The position numbers and the translations under genes are program-made. Of a stretch of 64,000 bases of DNA, positions 47,084-58,341 are shown in pieces. Within the stretch, counting starts at the first letter, position 1. Each line of letters begins with the position of its first letter. The notes under the pieces were generated by a model. The model saw only the letters and a list, made by a program, of their open reading frames with translations, did no database searches and was not told the origin of the DNA. The DNA is from Cunninghamia lanceolata (taxonomy: Eukaryota; Streptophyta; Pinopsida; Cupressales; Cupressaceae), in the NCBI GenBank assembly GCA_027924645.1, contig BSBN01001017.1:3994501-4058500 (forward strand), in the 5' to 3' direction.

Positions 47084-50000
47084 AATTTTTTTAATAAAAA
47101 AAGAGGGTCAAAACTTTATTGAATCAGAAAAGCATTACAAACTAGAAAGAAGCACACCCAACAGGGGCACAACCAAAACCAAGAATTAAGTAACACCCAA
47201 AAAACTCCTCATATCCTCCATGACCCAATCTTCAAGAACAAGGGCCAAATCACTAGGAAGGTTGCCCCAATCATCCACACTCCAAGTCCCCATCTGCTCA
47301 GATGTCCACCTCGCCAAACCATCCGCCACCTTATTCCACTCTTGTGTCACATGACAAAAAACAATAGAATCTAAAGCATTGCTCAGAGAAACAATTTGTT
47401 TGGCCACCACCGCAAGTTTCCAGTTCACCTCCTCAAAGTGCCTCTTATTCAACATATCAATGACCACTTGGGAATCGGATTCACAAACAATCCGCCTCTA
47501 GCCAAGGGCGCATGCACGCTCTAAAGCCAGAAGAATAGTTATAGCCTCCATGAGATTATTTGTCTGCTGACCTTTGTATATAGAGAAGAAAAAAATTACG
47601 ACCCTCGAACTATCCCTGCCAATGCCACCAACTCCAGCCTGTCCAGGATTACCTCTGGATGATCCATCAATATTGATTTTCAGCTCCCCCACAGTAGGAC
47701 ACCAGTGACCAATACGATAGACCCTCGCTCTCCCATGCCCATGCTGAACCGTCCTCAAATTTTTTTGACCACCCCCAGAGAGACCCAAGGCTTCAACAAC
47801 ATCACAGTTGCCAGAAACAACAAGTATAGACAGGTCACACTTAGCAGCCAAAGTTTCTTGCAGACCCCCCAAAATCCTCAACCAAAGTTGACCAACAAGC
47901 AGCTTTTTGTCCAAAAAAATTCTACGGTTGCGCTCCAACCAAATATGCCAAATTATCAAACTGGGGCCAATGATCCAAGCTATTAGAAGAAAAGAGGTCT
48001 TTACAGGGGGAGACCCCAGACTCCTCCAAAAGTCCTCTAAAGAGGAAGCATGTCTACACGGTATACGCCAAAGATTCCACCAGAAATGCCAAATAACTTT
48101 CGCAAAGGAACACTGAAATAAGAGATGGGAAATGCACTCCTCAAGCCCACCACACAGAACACACATAGAGGGCCCCTGAAACCCACGTTTCTAGAGGTTC
48201 TCCCAGGTAAGGCACCTTCCTTGCACTACTAGCCAGGAGAAGAAGTTACACTTAGGCCAAGAAAACTTATTCTGAACTTCTTTCCACCACGAGACCTCCG
48301 AGCTCCCAAACATCTGCTTATCAAGAACTTGATAACTTGAGGCAACAGAAAATTTACCTTTCAGATCAGGACCCCAAGCCAGCACATCTCTCCTAGGAAG
48401 AGAAGTACAAACACGCCCCGACAGAATCCCAGCAAGCTCCTGATAATCCCTAGTTGCCCCACTAGGCCAGTCTTGCGGATCCTTCCATCTATACACACTA
48501 ACTTGTCCCAAATTCTGAAGAGTTTTAAAATCAGCAACATGGCACCACCCAGCATCAACAAAATGCCTACTCAAATTCTGCATGTGGGGGTGAGTAGACA
48601 AAATGGGAGGATAACCATTCTAAGAATCATGCCAGAAGAGAGCATCTTGCCCCCCATTGCAAATCTAAAACACTCCCTGCTTGACCAACTTGGCACCCCT
48701 TTTGAGGGTACTCCAAAATATAGAACCCTTCCCCTCCAAACTGAAGTGGGCAACATCCACACTCTCAATCGCACCCAGATACTTTGAAGTAAGAATTTTT
48801 GCCCACGACTGATGCTGCTGCAAACACCACCACCAATACAGCTTAGCTGCTAAAGCTTGTCCATTCAAATCAGTCATTCGCAGACCCAGACCACCAGCCT
48901 GCTTCGGCCTACAAATAGCTTCCCACTTAACTAGGCTCCACTTCCTGTGAAGGAGATTGCTAGACCAAAGGAACTGTCGAGACAAACTCTCAAAGTCTTT
49001 GATAAAGTTGGAGGGTGCAGAGAGAACAAAACATCTGTACAGAGGAAGAGCCTGCACCACCAACTTTAGAAGAGTTACCCTACCCGTAGAAGAGAGCCAC
49101 CTGTAAGTCCAATGACTAACTAGATTTCTAAAATTATCAATAATCTCCTGCCAAAACAATTTAGGAAGCAAGCGAACAACAAGCGGAATGCCAAGATACA
49201 CAAAAGGGAGAGTGCCAATCTGGAAACGAAGGATACTAACAATTCTTCTCTGAATAGCCCGCAGAGTATGAAAGAAGTAGATAAAAGACTTCCCCTCATT
49301 AATTTTTTGACCTGATGCAACCAAATAACAATCCAAAATCCTGCGCTAGCCAGAAGCCTCCTCAACCCTGGCTCTGCCCATCAAAGTCGTGTCATCAACA
49401 AACTGCAGATGTGACTGAGGGGGAATATTGTTTCCAAAACTCCAGCTTTGAATCAAACCAGTCTCCACCCGGGATCTAATAAACCTCCCCAAGCCCTCTG
49501 CCAATAAGATGAACAGATAGGGGGATAAAGGGTCCCCTTGTCTAAGCCACCTAGAAGCACCAAACAACTCTGTTGGCTCACCATTAATCAACACTGAAAA
49601 GGAAGGAGAAGTAACACAACTCTTGACCCACTCAATCCATTCACCAGCAAAACTAAACGCTCCCAGAATCTTAAATAAGAAGGCCCATTTAACCCGATCA
49701 TAAGCTTTAGCCATGTCCAACTTAATAAACATAGATTCCTCCTTAGAATGATTAATAGAATGAATCGTCTTAGTTGCAATAATGACCCCATCCATAATTT
49801 GCTTACCAGCCACAAAACCGCCTTGCTCTTCAGAAATTAACCTATTTAGCTAGGGTTTCAGCCACTCAACAATCAACTTAGTAATAATCTTGTAAACCAC
49901 ATTACATAAGGCAATGGGCCTAAAAGATCCAGAGAATCAGCTCCATCCTTCTTTGGAATGAGAGCAAGAAAGGTAGCATTCATGGATTTCAGTATTTGTA

Positions 50001-50369
50001 TATTCATAAAAGATTCTTGAATGACCTCCAGCAGATCCAACTTAATCACTTCCTAGAACTCCTAGTAGAATTCAACCGGGAAACCATTAGGCCCTGGGGC
50101 TTTTCCCTTTTTCATTTGGAACACAACAGTTTTAAGCTCCAACAAAGAAATAGGATTAAGCAAAGAAGCATTCATTTCACTGGTGACTAAGGGCGGAATA
50201 CTATTCAAAATAACAGCTTCATCGTCCTCCACAGGAAGGGAATCCTCAAATAGCAGAATAGAAAAGAAGCTAATAGCCTCAGCAGAAATAGAAGCAGAGG
50301 AGGAAAGAATCTCCCCATTCGAAGACCTGAGAGAAGAAATGACATTACCTTGTCTCCTATCTTTAACTG
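47084..50369 (-). mobile_element. decayed L1-type LINE, 5'-truncated
   Basis: Minus-strand ORF2 can be followed from the RT N-terminal side to RNase H. The 3' end near 47084-47100 is A-rich on the minus strand. TGTTTTAATTTT is found on both sides (47072-47083 and 50370-50381) as a likely target duplication, though the surrounding tandem repeat makes this less certain. The endonuclease is missing. Confidence 0.82.
47186..50345 (-). pseudogene. LINE ORF2 remnant: RT, zinc-binding region, RNase H
   Basis: Read from 50345 downward: KKGKAPGPNGFPVEFY, LALIPKKDG, GGFVAGKQIMDG, FIKLDMAKAYDRVKW, RQGDPLSPYLFILLAEGL and the catalytic box FVDD (in LQFVDDTTLMG). Then follow thumb-type blocks (FLWSSNLLHRKWSLVKWE), zinc-binding CVLCGGLEECISHLLFQC (near 48150) and RNase H INIDGSSRGNPGQAG, NNLMEA, ESDSQVV and KVADGLARW, ending with a stop at 47186. 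At least six frame changes or stops separate the fragments (breaks near 49813, 49340, 48630, 48180 and 47480). The order and orientation are those of a plant L1 LINE, of a different subfamily from the copy at 4.6-7.0 kb judging by sequence. Confidence 0.88.
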
Positions 50370-50689
50370 TGTTTTAATTTTTATTGAAGGGATGGTCAAT
50401 CTTTTATATTTGATAGAGATCATCCACAAGTTCGACTGAGAGCCAAGGATTGAGGGGGCCTTGCACTCAGCAAGACTTGATTGCTGGTGGGTTCATTTAG
50501 AACCTTTCAACTTCACGAGTAGACCAAGGGCCCTTCGACAATTTTAGATTGTTTTAAGTGATGATTTTTATGAATACCCTCACACCATTACATTATATTT
50601 TTATTTTAATTATTAGTTTTAAAATATAATATAATATAATGTAAAATATATAATTTAAATATTTAAATACTATATATAGGGGATGGAAA

Positions 50690-50890
50690 TGGATCCTTTT
50701 ATAGTCCAGTGACCTGTTTTTGGGTCTACAGGTGGCTTATAACATATGAGACTACCTCATACTCCCATTATGCAGGAGGCACCTAACTGTGCTTCAAATA
50801 TGAGTTATACATACCCTACCCCCTATAGGATTTGAACTTGTGACCTTTCTTTCAAGAGGGGAAGTTTTTCACCAACAGGCCAACTCAAGT
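50690..50890 (-). mobile_element. probable tRNA-derived SINE (Au-like)
   Basis: The minus strand reads GAGTTGGCCTGTTGGTGAAA (A-box-like) and, about 35 bases later, GGTCACAAGTTCAAATCCTA, close to the B-box GGTTCGANTCC, as in plant Au-type SINEs. The 3' boundary toward 50690 is a guess. No target duplication was found by eye. Confidence 0.45.
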
Positions 50891-52150
50891 TGTGAAGATG
50901 GCCACACGCAACTGATCCCAAAAAAGAAAAAAGCAGACGTAGAAATCCAATTTCGAAGGAAGGGAACGAAAACAAGAACATCATTATGCAGACACCCAAT
51001 TGGCGATTGATTTGTCCTCCGAAACAGAGTTAGATCTGCATATGCTTAAGGAGAATGTGCTCATTGGCCAGTTTATGGGAAAAAATAAAACCAGAATCAA
51101 AATTATGGAATGGGCGAAAAACAATTGGGAATCGACCTATGTTGGGAACCATCGAGGTGTTCATTTTAGATAAAGGAATATCTATTTCTGTTTAGGTCAT
51201 ACACCTTTGCAAATCTGAGGGAAGAAGGATGACCCTCACATTCTTCCCCAACAACATACAAACAATTATTAACTACATCGGCATCAAAGAAATGCCCCAT
51301 CTTTACCTAGTACCAATTATTTATCCTTGCACTGTAATAGACCGCCCTTCTTATAGATCTTTTTAATGAATTTTTCCATCCAAACAAATAAAGATAGCAT
51401 CTACTAAGGACAACACACCTAAAAACAAGTGATTCACATTATTCAAAAGACACAAGTGACAAGTTTCCATATCTGGTATCTAGGATCAAATGCATGCAAA
51501 GAAACATGACCATCTCGATTCTATTAAATTACATAGATCCATTCTTCTGCTATGCCAACAGTATGCCAATACGATTTCAAGATGGCATCATCATTTCAAA
51601 TAGGCTGACCTTTCATAACTATTTTATCTCTTATCCACATATAAATTGGGACTAAAACAAAGTATGTTGATGCAATACCTCCTATAATAAATCTCATGAG
51701 AAACGCAAAAAGATTAAAAAGGGCACTCGACATCTTCAACTTTAGGTCTATAGGTCTAGGCTGCAAAGGAGAATCACTAGAAGCTAGTTTTATACTCCTC
51801 CCTCAAGAATAACATCCACATGTCTGCAAAGGATCAAGACAATTGGAAAGTTGGATACATTGGATCAATCAGGCATGCTTTTCCACCTGGCTTCAAAACC
51901 CCATAGGCTTCTCATTTGTACTGAATAAATTAAAATTGTGACACTAGTCTAGCTGAAGATATACTACATTTAGAAGCTCTTGTGCTCATTCTTGTTCTGT
52001 TCTTCAATATGGGGAACGAAAAATATAATTTTAGCAAAGATACTCCAACAATGCTGCCATTCAAAAAGTACATACCATGACAACCAAGTTTTAAAGAACT
52101 CATTTAATAATGGTTGAGAAAGATTCTAAGAGAAAAGTTACTATCACATT
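50891..52150. other. no recognisable gene
   Basis: Mixed-composition sequence with short interrupted frames on both strands. I found no transposon end, tandem repeat or domain motif that holds up. Confidence 0.4.
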
Positions 52151-52770
52151 TTCACAGTGCTGCCCGCAAGCATTCCTTTATTCTTCATGTTGGCATGGAG
52201 ATTCGACATTACACCTACTCAAACCAGCATTTTGTGCATATCCTATAATCTTCACTTATGTTCCTATGCGTGGGTAGGAGGACATTAGGAAAGGTTGAGG
52301 AAATCAGTTTCTCACTTGCCAACTACATTTTCTTGAAATTTTTCAAAGAAGTTTCAACAAATTTGCATTTTGTGCAAAACCTACAATCATTGTGTACCAT
52401 GAGATGACATCTCTTGGAGGCATTCTGTCAAACAGTTCATGCACCTTGTCTATGCTTCCACATTTTGCATAACATGTTCTAAAGCTCCCTTTTCTATGCA
52501 GAGAGGAAGACAATGGAAAATGTCATGGATTTTCATTTGCATTTGTTTCTAATTATAACCATTGCCATAACATGTTCTAAAGCTCCCTTTTATATGCAGA
52601 GAGGAAGACAATGGAAAATGTCATGGATTTTCATTTGCATTTGTTTCTAATTATAACCATTGCCAAAGTTCCCATTTTTGCACCACAGGCTGAGAGGAGA
52701 TGATGTGTGAGAATGACGGATATGCAAGAAAACCATTTACCTCACCATTTTTAGGGTAGAAATATAAATT
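52150..52770 (-). pseudogene. PPR (PLS-type) gene remnant
   Basis: Minus-strand text includes YAKCGSIDKVHELFDRMPPR followed by DVISWYTMIVGFAQNANLLK (52475-52360), the classic boundary of two pentatricopeptide repeats. IIGYAQNAG appears lower (near 52245), and HDIFHCLPLC, KGALEH upstream (near 52560) correspond to the preceding repeat. Many stops and frameshifts break it. Such proteins bind organelle transcripts, often for RNA editing, and are greatly expanded in plants. A 98-bp segment is tandemly duplicated inside it (starts at 52473 and 52571). Confidence 0.72.
52473..52668. repeat. 98-bp tandem duplication in the PPR remnant
   Basis: CATGTTCTAAAGCTCCCTTTT starts at 52473 and again at 52571; the two copies are almost identical, differing at a C/A base near 52494/52592. 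The near identity shows the duplication happened after the gene decayed. Confidence 0.9.
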
Positions 52771-53095
52771 CTTTGTTATCAATGAATCGAAAGGTTTTCT
52801 AACTTAAGAAATGGCTGATAACAATGAGTTTTAGGAAATCAAAGAGTTTCTAACTCAAGAAATACCCAACAAGAAACATTTTGGCATTTCAATGAGTTAG
52901 CTAGCTTTCTAACTCACCGACAATGAGTACATTTCAACCATTTGAAGAGATTTCTAACTTTGAAAACTACCGACAAAGAGCATTTTGAGAATTTGATGAG
53001 TTTCGAAACTTTTAAACTCATCCATGAAAAAGTGAATTTTAAGATTTCGAGAAGTTAGCTAACTTGCTAACTTATCAACAAAGAGAAATCTGGTG
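52770..53095. repeat. degenerate minisatellite, unit about 55-65 bp
   Basis: Variants of GAGTTTCTAACTC, ACCGACAA and GAGCATTTTGA recur about five times with irregular spacing. No open frame spans it. Units are diverged, so the period is only approximate. Confidence 0.5.
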
Positions 53096-54194
53096 TCTGT
53101 GAGGTTCCACGAACCGTAAAATGCTGACAACACCATAAAATTTATTATTTTGGCATTTAAGGAAGTTTGGCATAAAATTAGTATAATAGAAATAATGTAA
53201 TAGAATTTAAAATTATAAAAAATAAAACAATTTATAGAAATTTAATTTCTTGATTTTTTTTTAATTTAATTTACATATTTACAGACTTTTAGCCCCTTCC
53301 TGCGACTGTAGGTTGTCTTTCAGAATTTGTCTTTATGTTCTTGCGAATGTAATAGAATTTTAAAATATTTAATATTTATGACTTGGTTGGCCAATGGAGT
53401 AGGCACCGGTCCATATTGGAGATGGATCAAAGTGCTGAGACCATCATTTATGCTCAAATATTTTAAAATCCTTCAACCTACCATGTTCAGTTTGTGTTTC
53501 ACTTGTTTGCAACTCAAAATTGCCATAAACTTGAACTTACAGAAAGAAGGTTAATTTCATATCTTTTGGCTGCAAGTATATTCTCGTTTAAAGATTGGTC
53601 ACGTTGCATAGAATAACCCCATAAATCCCTCTGTAAATTTGTTTTTCTCCAACCTCTCTAAAACTCCTATTTTAATTGTTTTTGTAACCTACTAGACAAA
53701 ACCATGTTAATTTAATATCTTTCAAACAGGGAGGAATTTTGCCTTGAAAATTTGCCACATTATGTTGAATAAAGTCTTAAATGTCCTCGTAAAATTATTT
53801 TGTTTTAGTTCAAATGGATCTCCCAATTTAATTGTTTCAACTAGTCTAGGTTAAATTGTGCAACTACTTCCAGGGTGTTGACTGAAAAGATGAACAATTC
53901 TCCTTCAAATGTTTGAAATTGGTGCACAATCTTCTTCTAAGTTTGATGCAACAAACTCATACTAACTTGATCAAGTACAACATTTTTTGAGATGGGAAAT
54001 TATAACAACTTGGTGTGAAAACATGCGATGCCAACATCTTGCAACTAAGGACAACTAACATCAAAAAAATTATTGTACCAAAGGGACTCAACACATGGTG
54101 ACGCTTGCCAATTTGGTGTGAAAAGTTTAAAAATGATGAAGTTCAAAAATGACGACAACAACTGGCTCTTACCAAGAACAAGGACTACAAAGGA
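53096..54194. other. no recognisable gene
   Basis: AT-rich sequence. The longest plus-strand frame (53327-53554) is Leu/Phe/Cys-rich without motif or splice context. Nothing else could be supported. Confidence 0.4.
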
Positions 54195-54256
54195 CGTAGT
54201 AGGGACCTAGAATCTCTAGTAAAGACTGATGCCTTATCCATTGGGCTACTAAGTTA
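54195..54256 (-). pseudogene. tRNA-Arg-like pseudogene or SINE head
   Basis: Minus strand: AGTAGCCCAATGGATAAGGC is almost the D-arm of plant tRNA-Arg (GTGGCCCAATGGATAAGGC), and TAGAGATTCTAGGTCCC parallels the variable and T-arm side. The anticodon arm is shortened by a few bases and the acceptor stem does not pair, so it cannot be functional. Confidence 0.55.
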
Positions 54257-54599
54257 GAAAAATTAGCACAACATGATAGGGGTAAAAGATGTGAGAAAAA
54301 TAAAAATGAAACACAAAAAAAGAAACTATAGACACAAAAAAAACTCCTACTTAACATATGTACATGGTAGGAAAAACCCTACCTCAAATTGCTCCAAGAT
54401 GATCATGCGAACCCATTGACAGGCTGAGAAAAATAGGTGCATGTGCAGAACAATGGAGCATACCTGTGGAACACTTGTGAACTTAGAAGTTATTTTGTGA
54501 TCATGAAGAGAAATTTAGAATTCATGAAGTGTAAGAACTTCTTGAATAATGCATCATGGACAAACAAACATTTCTCATCATAGACCTTTAAAGCTTCTT

Positions 54600-56498
54600 G
54601 AACATTGTCCTACATATCATCAACCATACTTCCATGTATTGCATCCAATACACTGATATTCCATCTTTGAATGCACCCATGATCATTTGAATTAGGGAAG
54701 GACCAATCTTGGGCTATATGTATCTTATGTAAAACCTGATGTGAATCATCTTCCACTAAAATAGACTGAGAATCCACATCATGAACAATAGTATTAGTAA
54801 GCATATAATCATTCCCAAATAAAATATTTTCATCCTTCTTTGCAATAATTGACTTAGGTATTCCATGGTCTATTGATGACAGTCTGTATCTTCAAATTTA
54901 TTAACCAGAGTATCATCTTCTATAAATTGTAAAGGGGAAATAATGACTCCTCCACATAGAATGTAGTCATCTGATGCTTCTAGGCACTAGCTTGGGATAA
55001 AAATATTGTGGGACTGTGCATCTTCATCTATCTGATCATTCTTAATTCTTTCATGACTACCCATATCTCCTTCTTTGATATCTATACAGTTCTCAGGATC
55101 ATCCTCTATTTCTTGTTCAATGGTATTTATATCAAATATTTCATTTCTTTCCATTTCTTTATGATCAGAACAACTATCAAATGTATACATATATTTCTCT
55201 TCTTCAACATTAGCATGGGAAGAAATAGAAAATGAATTCAAAATATTTGATACAAAGGCAGCTACAAAACTAGAAGTTTCAAAAAGAGGATTATTTCTAA
55301 CCATGAATGCTCCACAAAACTCGGGTTGCACATACATCAAAATGAGGATGCTTGTTGGTTTATCTTCAATCCCTTTGTCTTCAAACTATTCTCTGATCTC
55401 TAGCTCAGTTGTATTTCTCTCCATTAGTTCATCAGTGATCTCAAAAGTGAACACTTCCAATTCTAGAGGAGATAAATGCATAAATGTAGCATCATCCATG
55501 CCTTCCTTTCCATAGTTCACATTGTTAAGAGGTTGTCCACAAGATACAATCACTGAAGCAAAGGATGTTGCATTTTTGGATTGCATGTGATGATGATCAA
55601 TGTTTGAATATGAAGGAAAACAATCTTCTTTGTCACTCGAAGAACTATTAGATTCATCCTCACTTTTCTCATACTACAAGTTATACACTTCAACTCTTTT
55701 TTCAACATAAGATTTGATCCCAAGTCACTTGTTTTATTCCTTAAAAATTGTTCTTGGCCCCAAATAGTGAAGTTGAAACATTCATTCAAAGGGATAAAAA
55801 AATTGTTCTTTTGGGATGCATATGATGAAAATCTACAGGTTGATTTTGTTCTTGCATTACAAATTTCTTCATGGGTTCATTACTAAAAATATTTAGAGTA
55901 TGTTTCTCAATCTGATTTTTCTTCCATAACCCAAACAAAATCAAGTCATCCTCAATTTGAATAGCTTCTCATTGTGCAACTTAAAGATCACACCATCTTT
56001 TGCTTCAAAAGGAATTTGACTTTAGGATGCAATGCAGAGATGAAAAAATGCACAACTAATTTCGCATACTTAGCTAATTGGTATGAGGAATCTTCTTCAA
56101 AGACCTATTGAATTGTTACACAAAATCTCTCATTGATTCTCCTTCCATCTTCTAGATCTTGAAAAACTTAAACAGCAATGTACCAACATCAACTGATAAT
56201 TTGAATCTTTCAAGAAATTTATTTTTTACTTGCTATCCCAGTTTGTAATGCATCTATCCTCCAAATGCTAAAACCAATTTACTACAGGTCCAATGAGGGC
56301 TTTAACGAATAACTGAACAAATATAGTCTCCTCATTGACCCTTAACATTCCACAAGCTACGGTGAATGCTTAAATGTGATCTTCTGCATCATGTGAACTT
56401 TGTCTAGTAAACTTCAAGAAGTGCTTTCTAGAACCTGAGGGTAAGGTTGTATATTGATTCAACACTAGAGGTCCAAAATGAGGTGAAATTAATGCCAT
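54600..56498 (-). pseudogene. retrotransposon gag remnant with acidic downstream region
   Basis: Gag starts at MALISPHFGPLVLNQY (56498). The core includes KFTRQSSHDAEDHI, FVQLFVKALIGPVVNWF and LEDRCITNWDS (to about 56230), matching the capsid-type gag helix pattern. After about 56000 the frame is broken, then long minus-strand segments rich in Asp, Glu, Ser and Asn follow (55586-55386, 55340-54987, 54804-54610). These have no protease or RT motif. The acidic part may be a spacer of the same element or unrelated. No LTR or primer-binding site was identified, so this is an old fragment. Confidence 0.55.
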
Positions 56499-56722
56499 GA
56501 TGTAAACCTAAAAAACATAACATGTGTCTTATTTCAACAAGAGTTGTTTTATCAGATGTATATATATACTTTTGAGAAGGTTCTAGTATACAGAGTCACT
56601 GACCTCCATCCTAGGAGAGGTACCTTTACCTTTCTGAGAAAAGAAATGCACTGACACTTCATTTCCCCAATAGCTCTCATGTATCTTTTGGAGCCAGTTT
56701 GAGTGTCTATTGTTGATTATTT

Positions 56723-58018
56723 TGTTGGATCTAGGGCATACAACTGAGAGGGGGGGGGGTGAATCAGTTGTATAAAACTTCTTGTTCTTTCAAACACTTG
56801 ATTCTTCGTTGTTAGTTGGCAGCATATCAATTAATCATCCATGAAAGCATAATACATAAACACAAGAGCAGATAAACATCAACACATTGAACACCAAGAT
56901 TTTGACGTGGAAAACCCGGTTAAGGGAAAAACCACGGGGTGATTAACCCAAGAATTATTCTCTGTTAGAAGAATAAAGAAGAATAAATGGCACATGCCAA
57001 TTAGGGCTCACTGCCCGAGCACACTGCTCACAAAGAGGCCCACTGCCTACAAGGAGACACACTGTCTACAAAGTGATAAAAATCACAGTCTTGAACTAGA
57101 GAATGACATCTCTACCATGTCCGGATCAGTTCCATTTAAGCCCAAAAACCTCTGCTCTGCCTTTCGCACTTCTCTTCGCTATGCCACACTCATCCACACA
57201 ATCCACACATCGAAATGAACTCACAAACCGTTATTTATACAAGACATCGACTTAGGAACAAACATCTAAGTCGGCAAACAACCATAAGAGTATCCGCAAG
57301 ATGAATAACACATCCGGTCGGCCACCACAAGAACATTCGCAGGATGAACAACTCATCCGATCGGCTAAACAGAGCAAGAACTTCATCCGGAAGAATAACT
57401 TCAATTCTGGGCTCTACTATCAATGCGGACCAACAACACAACCTCAATATGATCCAAGAACCTTCACAAGCCTGCCTGAATGACCAGGTACATCCGCACT
57501 TTCTTTATTTACTGGAATCTCTTCTCTTCCTTATCCGGAACTTCAAGAACACTGTCTGTCGCCACTGTCATACTGCAAGAGGTACTTCCGAACCTCCAAA
57601 TCATACACAAATCAGGATGACACATCACAAGGACATCCCAAACACTCCTTCCAATCCGCAGATTAGGATAATACAATTCCGGACCTCACCGGACGTTTTG
57701 TGATCCTCTGTCACCTCTGGATACTTGCTGGAACCGGTTCTACACCAACAGCCACAACTCCTTCAGATCTTCATGCGGACCTCTGAAATCTTAACTGAAG
57801 AATCTCAAGACTCATATCTACAAACCCTTTAATCCGCATCCTCCGGTTCTCAACCTATACAATACATTTGCCTTCTTCTCATCACTGTTCTTCACTGTTC
57901 CTGACTGAGGCTAATTTTCTCAATGTCCTCAGCACACAGCTCATCCAATCCTTCTTGTCAATGCAATATGAGTATGTTGACATCAATGACAACACAGGCT
58001 CACCTCATACTTGCAACA
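56723..58018 (-). repeat. 3' LTR of the copia element
   Basis: 1296 bp, differing from the 5' LTR by about eleven substitutions and the length of a G-run near 56750. The frames at 56994-57218 and 57344-57703 (plus strand) occur identically placed in the other LTR and are not genes. Confidence 0.95.
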
Positions 58019-58265
58019 ATCTCCCCCTTTGTCATTGATGGCAACATATGATGTGAAAAACCATCAAGACAAGAACTTCTCCTTTCTGTCACAGCTCCCC
58101 CTATCAACAACAACTTTTGACATGTCTTCTCTTCCTTTACTGCTCCCCCTTTGATCATCAACCACTTGTTTTTCACATGTCTTCTCTCCCCCTTTGACAT
58201 CAATGGCAAAGGGCTCATACTTGCAATTCTCATACATCAGAATCATACCAGCTGCTCCCCCTTAG
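58019..58265 (-). promoter_or_regulatory. purine tract and additional purine-tract-like copies
   Basis: The tract AAAGGGGGAGAT (58019-58030, minus) abuts the 3' LTR and should prime plus-strand synthesis. Similar AGGGGGAG-type tracts recur at about 58094, 58143, 58188 and 58254 in the 320-bp 3' leader, embedded in partly repeated text (GTCATTGATGGCAA and ACATCAATGGCAAA). Confidence 0.75.
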
Positions 58266-58341
58266 TTGCAGCTCCCCATCATCAATCCGGATCACAAGAT
58301 ATGACTGTGATATCCACCGGACTGATGCACATCAGTGCATC

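Noticed and set aside
53327..53554. 75-codon plus-strand frame as a small gene
   Set aside because: No recognisable motif, splice context or homology clue; consistent with a chance frame in AT-rich DNA.
56994..57703. Plus-strand frames of 74 and 119 codons
   Set aside because: They lie in the copia LTR and are duplicated at 62823-63532 in the other LTR.
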